The notes beneath the pieces were generated by a model. That model was not told the origin of the DNA, searched no databases, and saw nothing but the letters and a program-made list of their open reading frames with translations. A program made the position numbers and the translations under genes. Below are positions 1-6,199 of a stretch of 8,795 nt of DNA, piece after piece; the first letter of the stretch is position 1, and the number at the start of each line of letters is the position of its first letter. Source of the DNA: Anaerolineae bacterium (GTDB lineage Bacteria; Chloroflexota; Anaerolineae; JAFGEY01); contig JAFGIE010000187.1 of assembly GCA_016929775.1 (NCBI GenBank), positions 1 through 8,795 on the forward strand, written 5' to 3'.

Positions 1-138
1 GGTAACTACGAGCGGTGGGTCTCGTCCGGGCTCGTGCGCAAGGGTCTGCCACGCAGACTGATGGCCTACACGGGAAACAGGGCGGTCGTGGTGGCGCATG
101 TGCACATCAGTGCGCGTCGCAGCCACAGCCAGATGTGA
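1..138 (+). CDS. 3' end of an unidentified protein-coding gene (partial)
   Basis: Frame 1 is open from the window edge to a TGA at 136-138 and gives 45 residues, ending in a basic, His/Ser-rich tail (RRSHSQM). I counted 37 of 45 codons ending in G or C, which fits coding sequence in this GC-rich genome. There is no start codon with a ribosome binding site inside the piece, so it is best read as the C-terminus of a longer gene whose body lies outside the window. I do not recognise the family, and no catalytic motif is visible. A promoter for the next gene starts only 22 bases after the stop, and I see no hairpin terminator between them. It could also be chance open frame, which is easy at high GC over this length. 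Confidence 0.45.
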   Translation, partial: GNYERWVSSGLVRKGLPRRLMAYTGNRAVVVAHVHISARRSHSQM

Positions 139-160
139 CCGGATCTCAAGAGTTCCGCTG

Positions 161-189
161 TTGACAGGTAAGGGCTTTGCGTGCATAAT
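161..189 (+). promoter_or_regulatory. Sigma70-type promoter for the protease gene
   Basis: A perfect -35 TTGACA (161-166) is separated by exactly 17 bp from CATAAT (184-189), a five-of-six match to the -10 consensus. Transcription would start near 196, giving a leader of about 124 nt before the ATG at 320. The leader contains a small hairpin, GGGGCA/TGCCCC with loop GCTT (276-291), about 28 nt before the start codon. I recognise no riboswitch in the leader. Confidence 0.75.
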
Positions 190-319
190 GTAATCATCGG
201 CAGCTCGCACCGCACTGGGTGATCTGCTCTCCTCCGGCGCCCTCGCTGCGCTGCTCCCTGTGTGCCGAGCCGGGTGGGGCAGCTTTGCCCCTCAGATCGT
301 ACGACTAGGAGTGAGCGAG

Positions 320-3154
320 ATGAAGCACATCGAAGACAAGCCAAAGCCACGTTGGATCACCACGCTCCTGATCGTCGTGCTGCTGGTCTCGCTGGGCGGC
401 ATGACCTCCGCCGCCTCGCCGCCCGTGACTGCCGGTCCGCAAGAGATCCAGGTCACAGAGCGCGACCACGGGCGGGCGGTTGACCTGAAGGGCGAGGTGA
501 TGGTCGTCCGCCTGGAGAGCAACCCCTCGACCGGCTATGGCTGGCAGGTGCGGGGGCTGGGAACCGGCATCCTGCGCCAGGTGGGCGCCGGCGAGTGGCT
601 GCCGGATACGCCGGGCAAGCTGGGCGCGCCGGGCACGGAGGTGCTGCGCTTTGCCGCCGTCGGCAAGGGCCGAGCCACCCTTGACCTGGTCTACGCACGT
701 CCCTGGGAGACCGCCGCCGAACCGGCAAAGTCGTTCTCGCTCGAGGTGCGCGTCGCCGAGCCCTCCCGGAACGTGACCTACCCGCAGCCCGCCGCCCAAG
801 AGACGCTGGCGGAAGCGGGCGAGGGCGCGCCGCTCGGCGCCACACCGTCGAGCTACAACTGGTGCGATCGGGGGGGCTGCACCCCGGTCCGCGACCAGGG
901 CCAGTGCGGCAGCTGCTGGGCTTTTGGCACCGTCGGCCCGCTCGAATCGGCGATCCTGATCCAGGATGGCCTGTCGAAAGACCTGGCGGAGCAGTACCTG
1001 GTCTCGTGCAACACCGACGGCTGGGGCTGCGACGGCGGCTGGTGGGCGCACGACTATCACGAGTGGAAATACCCGCCGAGTGAACCGGGACCGGGCGCCG
1101 TCTATGAGAGCGACTTTCCGTACACCGCTACCGATGCGCCCTGCAATGGGCCCTACACCCACCACGAGACGATCGCCGACTGGGTCTACATCGGCAACGA
1201 CAGCAGCGTGCCCTCCACCGACGCCATCAAGCAGGCGCTCGTGGATCACGGGCCTGTGTCGGCGGCGGTGTGCGTCAACAGCGCGTTCCAGGCCTACACC
1301 GGCGGGGTCTTCAATCCCACGGGCTGGTGTTTCAGCATCAACCACGCCATCGTCCTCACCGGCTGGGACGACAGCCTGGGCGCCTGGCGGCTGCGCAACT
1401 CGTGGGGCGGCGACTGGGGCGAGGATGGCTACATGTGGATCGCCTATGGCAAGAACTATGTCGGCTACTCGGCTAACTATGTGGTCTACAATGGCTCGAC
1501 GCCGCCCACGCCGCCCGCCGCGCCCATCAACCTGGCGGCAGCAGCTGTCTCGGAGAGCCAGATCAATCTAGCCTGGACCGATAACGCAGGCGACGAGACC
1601 GGGTTCAAGATCGAGCGCTGCACCGGCGCGGGCTGCAACGACTTTAGCCAGATCGCCACGGTCGGCGCGAACGTGACCAGCTACTCGAACACAGGCTTGG
1701 CGGCTGCCACCAGCTACAGCTATCGGGTGCGGGCAACCAACGGCGCCGGCGATTCGGACTACTCCAACACCGCCAGCGCCACAACAGACGCGCCTCCATC
1801 GCCGCCCGCCGCGCCCACCAACCCGACAGCCCAGGCTGCTTCCACCAGCCAGATCGACCTCAGTTGGGCCGACAACGCGACCGACGAGACCGGGTTCAAG
1901 ATCGAGCGCTGCACCGGTGCGGGCTGCAGCGACTACGCCCAGATCGCCACGGTCGGCGCGAACGTGACCAGCTACTCGAACACCGGCTTGGCTGCCTCGA
2001 CCAGCTACAGCTACCGCGTGCGGGCAACCAACGGCGCCGGCGATTCGGACTACTCCAACACCGCCAGCGCCACGACTCAGGCGCAGGGGGTCGAGGATGT
2101 CGCCGCCGCCGACTATGCCACGACCTACGGCAGCGTCGCCGGCACCTACGCCGCGACGCAGACTCAGGACGACGCGTACCAGGCGATCACAGAGGTCCAC
2201 TCCGGCGGCAAGCCCTCCACGCGAACCGATCAACTGGAGCACATCTGGCGGTTCGATCTGGCGGGGGGCAACCACGTCTTCCACGTGGACGCGTACTACC
2301 AGGACGCAGGAGACGTCGATTCTGGCTTTGTGTTCTCCTGGTCGTCCAGCCCCACGGGCCCGTGGACTGATCTGCTGACCGTCGACAAGACCGCGGACAA
2401 TGACGGCTATCAGGGACAGGATCTGGGCCCCGTCTCGGGGACGATTTATGTCCGCGTCGTCGACAACGATCGCACGCCGGGCCAGAATTCGAACGATACG
2501 CTGTACGTCGATCACATGTACGTGGATGGCGGCGCGCCGCCGACGGAACCGCCGGGCCCCGCGACCAATCCAACCCCGGCGGACGGAGCGACCGGTGTCA
2601 GCACGACGCCGACGCTCAGCTGGACCGTCGGCGCCGGGGCAGAGTCCCACGATGTCTACTTTGGCACCAACCCAGCGCCTGGGTCGGCTGAATTCCAAGG
2701 CAACCGAGCTGGGACCAGCTTTGCGCCGGGCACGCTCGCCCTCGATACCACCTACTACTGGCGCATCGACGAGGTGAACAGCGTGGGGACTACGACCGGC
2801 GCCGTGTGGTCCTTTACCACGCGCAGCTCTGCGGAGCCAAGCGTGTACGTGCTCTCGATCGACATGTCCGGCAAGACGGCGGGCGCGAACCGCTTTGCCA
2901 CGGCTGTGGTCACGATCCACGATAGCGCCGGCAATCCTGTCTCGGGCGCGACGGTGTACGGCGCCTGGAGCGGCGCCTATGCTGCGACGGTCAACGGCGT
3001 GACCGGCGCCGACGGGACGGTGAGCTTTGGCTCGAGCAACGTCAAGCTCGCCAATGCCTCGTTCAGCTTTACGGTCGACGACGTGGTCTTGGCTGGCTAT
3101 GTGTACGACCCGAACCTGAACGTCGAGACCTCGGACACGATCGTCGTGCCCTGA
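320..3154 (+). CDS. Secreted papain-family (C1A) cysteine protease with N-terminal chagasin-like inhibitor domain and C-terminal beta-sandwich modules
   Basis: The product is 944 aa. The ATG at 320 is chosen because AGGAG (307-311) lies 8 nt upstream and the protein then begins with a classic signal peptide: basic residues 1-11, hydrophobic 12-27, probable cleavage near Ala31/32. Residues ~42-147 look like a chagasin/I42 inhibitor, with the three inhibitory loops NPSTGYGW (68-75), GAPG (102-105) and RPWE (127-130). Residues ~175-392 are a C1A peptidase: oxyanion Gln193, catalytic Cys199 in QGQCGSCWAF, His342 in INHAIVL, Asn360 in NSWGG. The papain-type cysteines 196, 230, 237 and 275 are kept. 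No I29-type prodomain is seen. Two near-identical fibronectin III domains follow (~400-489, ~497-586), then an unnamed beta-sandwich domain (~591-738, ending DTLYVDHMYVDGG), an Fn3-like domain (~746-836) and an Ig/Big-like domain (~842-944). No sortase or PEP-CTERM sorting tail is visible, so the protein is probably released or loosely cell-bound. Protease identity is firm; the roles of the accessory domains are inference. Confidence 0.93.
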   Translation: MKHIEDKPKPRWITTLLIVVLLVSLGGMTSAASPPVTAGPQEIQVTERDHGRAVDLKGEVMVVRLESNPSTGYGWQVRGLGTGILRQVGAGEWLPDTPGKLGAPGTEVLRFAAVGKGRATLDLVYARPWETAAEPAKSFSLEVRVAEPSRNVTYPQPAAQETLAEAGEGAPLGATPSSYNWCDRGGCTPVRDQGQCGSCWAFGTVGPLESAILIQDGLSKDLAEQYLVSCNTDGWGCDGGWWAHDYHEWKYPPSEPGPGAVYESDFPYTATDAPCNGPYTHHETIADWVYIGNDSSVPSTDAIKQALVDHGPVSAAVCVNSAFQAYTGGVFNPTGWCFSINHAIVLTGWDDSLGAWRLRNSWGGDWGEDGYMWIAYGKNYVGYSANYVVYNGSTPPTPPAAPINLAAAAVSESQINLAWTDNAGDETGFKIERCTGAGCNDFSQIATVGANVTSYSNTGLAAATSYSYRVRATNGAGDSDYSNTASATTDAPPSPPAAPTNPTAQAASTSQIDLSWADNATDETGFKIERCTGAGCSDYAQIATVGANVTSYSNTGLAASTSYSYRVRATNGAGDSDYSNTASATTQAQGVEDVAAADYATTYGSVAGTYAATQTQDDAYQAITEVHSGGKPSTRTDQLEHIWRFDLAGGNHVFHVDAYYQDAGDVDSGFVFSWSSSPTGPWTDLLTVDKTADNDGYQGQDLGPVSGTIYVRVVDNDRTPGQNSNDTLYVDHMYVDGGAPPTEPPGPATNPTPADGATGVSTTPTLSWTVGAGAESHDVYFGTNPAPGSAEFQGNRAGTSFAPGTLALDTTYYWRIDEVNSVGTTTGAVWSFTTRSSAEPSVYVLSIDMSGKTAGANRFATAVVTIHDSAGNPVSGATVYGAWSGAYAATVNGVTGADGTVSFGSSNVKLANASFSFTVDDVVLAGYVYDPNLNVETSDTIVVP
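1511..2073 (+). repeat. Tandem in-frame repeat encoding two fibronectin III domains
   Basis: Two copies, 1511-1782 and 1802-2073, are offset by exactly 291 bp (97 codons) inside the protease gene. Long stretches are the same at DNA level, including synonymous positions, for example the GFKIERCTGAGC segment and the NGAGDSDYSNTASATT segment. The first part of each unit (the LAAAAVSESQ versus PTAQAASTSQ region) has diverged more. The pattern points to a fairly recent internal duplication or gene conversion. Confidence 0.9.
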
Positions 3155-3173
3155 TCGCGACTGCGCCAAGCCT

Positions 3174-3208
3174 CGCGCAGGGGGCGGTCAGCCGCCGCCC
3201 CCTGCGCG
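3174..3208 (+). terminator. GC-rich hairpin after the protease gene (possible terminator without U-tract)
   Basis: A 14-bp stem, 3174-3187 pairing with 3195-3208 (arm CGCGCAGGGGGCGG), with a 7-base loop, begins 20 bases after the protease stop codon. No T-run follows, so it is not a standard Rho-independent terminator. It may stabilise the 3' end of the mRNA or act with Rho. Read-through into the downstream deaminase gene is possible. Confidence 0.5.
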
Positions 3209-3227
3209 CATGTCTGCCCCCTGCGCG
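3197..3227 (+). repeat. 12-bp direct repeat overlapping the hairpin
   Basis: GCCCCCTGCGCG occurs at 3197-3208, as the right arm of the post-protease hairpin, and again at 3216-3227, a spacing of 19 bp. The second copy could pair with the left arm of the hairpin as an alternative structure. It may equally be a small duplication or replication slippage scar. Confidence 0.6.
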
Positions 3228-3416
3228 GCGAGCGCTGCTGCTGTGCGTTCCGGTCAGAGCGGGCCATACCGCATCATTGCGCGCCCCGATCTGGGCGTGC
3301 TGTGTGCTGGGATGACCCGCCGTTCCGTCTGTGCAGGTCGACCCGCGTCAGGCGACCTATTGGGCACGTGCAAGACATCGCCTACCGTCCAGCGCGTTGC
3401 TGAAAGGAGGCTAGCA

Positions 3417-4412
3417 ATGGATTGGGCCGCCCTCCCCAAGGTCGAGCTACACCTCCACCTGGACTGCTCGCTCAGCTATGGGGTCGTCTCACAGATCGAT
3501 CCATCGATCACGCTCGAACGGTATCGCACAGAGTTTGTTGCGCCGCCCAAATGCGCGGATTTGGCCGATTACCTGCGGCGGGCTCCCAGTAGCTATCCAC
3601 TCATGCAGACGGAGGAGCAACTCCGTCTCGTGACGTTGGACCTGTTTGAGCAGCTCCGTGAGGACCATGTCCTCTACGCCGAGATGCGGTTTGCCCCGCT
3701 CCTACACACCCAGAGAGGGCTCTCGCCACGCCAAGTCGTCGCCAGTGTGGAGGCGGCGACGGCTGAGGGCGTGCGTCGCACGGGCGTCGAGGCGCGGATC
3801 ATCCTCTGTACACTGCGCTACTTTTCGGAAGCACAGAGCCTCGAGACGGTGCGACTGGTGAAGGACTTCTGTGGCACGTACGTAGCCGGGTTTGACATTG
3901 CGGCGGACAGACCGGGGGATGTGTTTGACGAACACGTGGCTGCCTTTCGGTATGCGCGCGACCACGGGATCCCGTTTACCGCGCACGCTGGAGAGACGCG
4001 TGGGGCGGACAATGTCTGGGAGACTGTGCAGCGCTTTGCGCCGTCGCGCCTCGGTCACGGTGTGCCGTGCCTTGAACGACCCGCGCTCGTCGAACACTTG
4101 CGGCAGCACCGGATCCACCTTGAGATATGCCCGACCTCCAACATTCAGACAAACACGTTCGACACCTATGCAGATCACCCCATCGAGAGACTGTATCGGA
4201 ACGGCATATCGGTGGGCGTGAACACGGATACGCGCACCATTTCCGACATCACGCTGAGCCAGGAGTACGAAAAGCTGCACGAAACGTTCGGATGGGAAGC
4301 CCAAGACTTTCTCCAGTGCAATCGCAATGCGCTCAAAGCCGCGTTTATCCCGGATCAAGTGCGGGACTCGCTGCTGGCGCGATTGGAAGGCGGCTATCCG
4401 CAAGCGATATGA
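3417..4412 (+). CDS. Adenosine deaminase-like amidohydrolase-superfamily protein
   Basis: The product is 331 aa. The ATG at 3417 is chosen because AGGAGG (3405-3410) lies 6 nt upstream and the family motif begins almost at once (LPKVELHLHLD, residues 6-16). Zinc ligands and catalytic residues match mouse ADA with the same spacing: His12/His14, His190 and Glu193 in HAGE, His214 in LGHG, Asp271 in NTD. The family removes the 6-amino group of adenosine (to inosine) in purine salvage, in the cytoplasm; no signal peptide is present. Two substrate-pocket positions differ from animal ADA: the second Asp of the TDD motif is Thr272, and the AGDE motif reads AADR (162-165). Deaminase chemistry is therefore likely, but the exact substrate (adenosine, adenine, a methylated or modified purine) is open. 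Third-position GC is about 70-74% in two 50-codon samples I counted, against 92% in the middle of the neighbouring epimerase. I found no convincing promoter in 3209-3416, so it may depend on a weak promoter or on read-through. Confidence 0.85.
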   Translation: MDWAALPKVELHLHLDCSLSYGVVSQIDPSITLERYRTEFVAPPKCADLADYLRRAPSSYPLMQTEEQLRLVTLDLFEQLREDHVLYAEMRFAPLLHTQRGLSPRQVVASVEAATAEGVRRTGVEARIILCTLRYFSEAQSLETVRLVKDFCGTYVAGFDIAADRPGDVFDEHVAAFRYARDHGIPFTAHAGETRGADNVWETVQRFAPSRLGHGVPCLERPALVEHLRQHRIHLEICPTSNIQTNTFDTYADHPIERLYRNGISVGVNTDTRTISDITLSQEYEKLHETFGWEAQDFLQCNRNALKAAFIPDQVRDSLLARLEGGYPQAI

Positions 4413-4475
4413 CCCTGTGTTCGTCGCACGGTCTGCTGACGCGTGCAAGCTCGCTTGGCAAGACAGACGGGCGAT

Positions 4476-4504
4476 TTGTGCTCGGGCGGGCGATCGAGTA
4501 CAAT
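4476..4504 (+). promoter_or_regulatory. Probable promoter of the epimerase gene
   Basis: TTGTGC (4476-4481; first three bases match the -35 consensus) is followed after 17 bp by TACAAT (4499-4504), a five-of-six -10 match. Transcription would start near 4511, giving a leader of about 115 nt before the GTG start at 4626. The rest of 4413-4625 holds no gene that I can support. Confidence 0.55.
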
Positions 4505-4625
4505 GCTCGGCGCGCTGGGAGCGGGCGGCAGCCGGATCGTGAGGCGCCGTGCGGACCTTTGTGGTTCACCGCGGAGCGTGCGTTGGTGGTGTGGCAAAGC
4601 CGTAGGTTCTGAAAGAGAGGGATCT

Positions 4626-5588
4626 GTGAAGCGAGCTCTGGTATGTGGTGCGGGCGGCTTTATCGCCGGGCACCTGGTCAAGAAACTCAAGCGCGAAGGC
4701 TACTGGGTGCGCGGGGTGGACATCAAGGAACACGAGTTTGCGCCCAGTCAGGCGGACGAGTTCATGCTGCTGGACCTGCGCGAGCCCGCCAACTGCGCCG
4801 CTGCGCTGTCCGTGGCGGACGGTCCGTTTGACGAGGTCTACCAGCTGGCGGCGGACATGGGCGGCATGGGGTTCATCCACACCGCCGAGTGCGAGATCAT
4901 GCACAACAGCGTGCTGATCAACGTCCACATGACGCATCACGCAGCACAGATGGGCGTGCCGCGCTACTTTTTCTCGTCGTCGGTGTGCGTGTACCGCGAC
5001 ATGCAGCCCGGCGAGCCCGAGATGACCGAGGCGGAGGCGGTCCCCGCCAACCCGGACAACGAGTACGGCTGGGAAAAGCTCTACTCGGAGCGCATGGCAC
5101 AGGCCTACGCGCGCCACTACCCGATGCAGGTCCGCATCGCGCGCTTTCAGAACTGCTACGGACCCGAGGGGACCTGGACCGGGGGGCGGGAGAAGGCGCC
5201 GGCGGCGATCTCGCGCAAGGTCGCCGAGGTCGAGGACGGGGGCACGATCGAGGTGTGGGGCGATGGGACGGCGATCCGGTCGTACACCTATGTGGACGAC
5301 ATGGTCGACGGGATCTATATGCTCATGCACTCTGACCTGGAGGGGGCGGTCAACATCGGCTGCCCGCAGTACGTGTCGGTCAACGAGCTGGTGACGACCG
5401 TGGCAGAGGTGGCGGGCAAAGAGATCCACGTCCAGCACGTCGAGGGCCCGGTCGGCGTCCAGTCGCGCAACTTTAGCAACGACCGGATCTACGGCATCGG
5501 CTGGCGGGCCAACGTCTTCCTGAGGGAAGGCATCGCGCGCACCTATCCGTGGGTAGAGCAGCAGGTCTTCAGGGCGCGCCAACGGTAG
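4626..5588 (+). CDS. GDP-mannose 3,5-epimerase-like NAD-dependent epimerase (extended SDR)
   Basis: The product is 320 aa. The start is the GTG at 4626, preceded by a GAGAGGG purine run (4615-4621); the Rossmann nucleotide-binding motif GAGGFIAGH (8-16) sits right behind it, as is normal for this family, and an upstream ATG would add an unrelated basic tail. Further motifs are the GME signature QLAADMGGMGFI (73-84), FSSSVC (116-121), the YxxxK catalytic pair Tyr147/Lys151 and GGREKAPAA (186-194). Cys121 and Lys190 correspond to the acid/base pair used by plant GME for epimerisation, so the GME catalytic set seems complete. GME converts GDP-D-mannose to GDP-L-galactose or GDP-L-gulose. In bacteria that would feed cell-surface glycans rather than ascorbate, which is inference. 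No glycosyltransferase gene is visible nearby. A related NDP-sugar epimerase with another substrate is possible. The gene has its own promoter and terminator and looks monocistronic. Confidence 0.88.
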   Translation: MKRALVCGAGGFIAGHLVKKLKREGYWVRGVDIKEHEFAPSQADEFMLLDLREPANCAAALSVADGPFDEVYQLAADMGGMGFIHTAECEIMHNSVLINVHMTHHAAQMGVPRYFFSSSVCVYRDMQPGEPEMTEAEAVPANPDNEYGWEKLYSERMAQAYARHYPMQVRIARFQNCYGPEGTWTGGREKAPAAISRKVAEVEDGGTIEVWGDGTAIRSYTYVDDMVDGIYMLMHSDLEGAVNIGCPQYVSVNELVTTVAEVAGKEIHVQHVEGPVGVQSRNFSNDRIYGIGWRANVFLREGIARTYPWVEQQVFRARQR

Positions 5589-5610
5589 ACGCCGCTGCGC
5601 TTCCCTCCGA

Positions 5611-5649
5611 AATCACCCGTGACATCACCCGCCACGGGTGATTCCTTTT
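5611..5649 (+). terminator. Rho-independent terminator of the epimerase gene
   Basis: A perfect 11-bp stem AATCACCCGTG/CACGGGTGATT (5611-5621 with 5633-5643) encloses an 11-base loop and is followed by CCTTTT (5644-5649). The heptamer ATCACCC is repeated in the loop (5624-5630), so the right arm has two possible partners. The stem starts 22 bases after the epimerase stop codon. Confidence 0.8.
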
Positions 5650-5660
5650 ACCCCCAGGGA

Positions 5661-5669
5661 TGCTATACT
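5661..5669 (+). promoter_or_regulatory. Extended -10 promoter-like element in the gap before the cold-shock operon
   Basis: TGCTATACT contains TATACT (5664-5669) with an upstream TGN, the extended -10 pattern that can work without a good -35. No clear -35 is present (ATTCCT at 17 bp). It lies just behind the epimerase terminator. The transcript would start near 5676 and cross a purine-rich tract (5708-5733, GAGGAGGGAGGAG core) before the strong csp promoter. The only start codon with an open frame here (5678) gives 21 codons without a convincing ribosome binding site, so I do not call a gene in 5650-5800. Confidence 0.4.
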
Positions 5670-5803
5670 ATGGGCAGATGAGTGGGCCTGTGGCGCGCGC
5701 AGCGCACAGAGAGGAGGGAGGAGAGGGCGGTGCAGGGGCATAGGGTCCGCTGGACAGATCCACCCCTGACTTGGCGCAGCCGCAGATAACGAGTAAACTC
5801 GAT

Positions 5804-5832
5804 TTGACAAACGCACGAAAAGCGAGTATAAT
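5804..5832 (+). promoter_or_regulatory. Full-consensus sigma70 promoter of the csp-RRM operon
   Basis: TTGACA (5804-5809), 17 bp, TATAAT (5827-5832): both hexamers are perfect, with optimal spacing. This is the strongest promoter in the window and fits abundant RNA chaperones. A short dyad, GAGTAAACTC (5791-5800), lies immediately upstream of the -35. Transcription should begin near 5839, leaving about 131 nt of leader before the start codon. Confidence 0.92.
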
Positions 5833-5875
5833 GGGTGCAGTTGAAGCGAGACTCCAAGCTGACATCTAACGCTGG

Positions 5876-5910
5876 CACCTGGGCTTCCGAGTCCAGGTGT
5901 CTTGTCTTGT
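5876..5910 (+). promoter_or_regulatory. Leader hairpin of the cold-shock mRNA (possible attenuator or thermosensor element)
   Basis: A 10-bp stem (5876-5885 with 5890-5899, one G-T wobble) closes on TCCG, a UNCG-class tetraloop, and is directly followed by the U-rich TCTTGTCTTGT (5900-5910). A second small hairpin GCTC/GAGC (5917-5930) lies closer to the gene. Long structured leaders are known from cspA-type mRNAs. The hairpin plus U-rich tail also resembles an intrinsic terminator, so either premature termination or RNA-structure control is conceivable. The structure is seen in the sequence; the function is inferred. Confidence 0.5.
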
Positions 5911-5969
5911 AGGCGCGCTCTGGAACGAGCTTCTAAAACATCATGAAGCATAAGGGGAAAATAGGATCA

Positions 5970-6179
5970 ATGAGTGAACGTGAGATCGGAACCGTCAAGT
6001 GGTTCAACCGTTCCAAGGGCTATGGCTTCATAGCTCGCGAGGGCGCTGAGGACGTATTCGTCCATTACTCTGCCATCCAGGGTGCCGGATTCCGGAACCT
6101 CGATGAGGGGCAGCGCGTAGAGTTTACGGTGGAGCAGGGCCCCAAGGGCCTGCAAGCTGCCAACGTGGTGCCGCAGTAG
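5970..6179 (+). CDS. csp: Cold-shock domain protein (Csp family)
   Basis: The product is 69 aa, the normal length of bacterial CspA-like proteins. It is a single OB-fold that binds single-stranded RNA and DNA and melts RNA structure. Key motifs are GTVKWFN (residues 7-13), RNP1-like KGYGFI (16-21) and RNP2-like VFVHYS (30-35), all intact. The ATG at 5970 is preferred over an in-frame ATG at 5943 because only the former has purine-rich ribosome binding sequence upstream (AAGGGG at 5952-5957 and AGGA at 5963-5966), and it gives the canonical length and N-terminus. It is the first gene of a two-gene operon, 20 bases ahead of an RRM protein, under a perfect sigma70 promoter and a structured leader of about 130 nt. 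Whether expression is cold-induced or constitutive cannot be told from the protein. Confidence 0.96.
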   Translation: MSEREIGTVKWFNRSKGYGFIAREGAEDVFVHYSAIQGAGFRNLDEGQRVEFTVEQGPKGLQAANVVPQ

Positions 6180-6199
6180 GCACAGGGAGGAATCCAGAG

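Noticed and set aside
305..1345. Long minus-strand open frame (346 codons) inside the protease gene
   Set aside because: It is a shadow of the GC-rich protease frame: the plus strand has a signal peptide and complete inhibitor and peptidase motifs, and the minus frame shows no recognisable domain.
1568..3169. Minus-strand open frame of 533 codons opposite the protease C-terminal half
   Set aside because: The frame is repeat-like only because it is antisense to the Fn3 repeats, it is rich in Arg/Gly/Val without domains, and the plus-strand modules explain the region.
3209..3416. Promoter for the deaminase-like gene
   Set aside because: The best pair (TTGCGC at 3277 with CTGTGT) is weak, and I found no other convincing combination.
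4566..5582. Minus-strand open frame (338 codons) opposite the epimerase
   Set aside because: The plus strand encodes a complete extended SDR with all motifs; the antisense product is a GC artefact.
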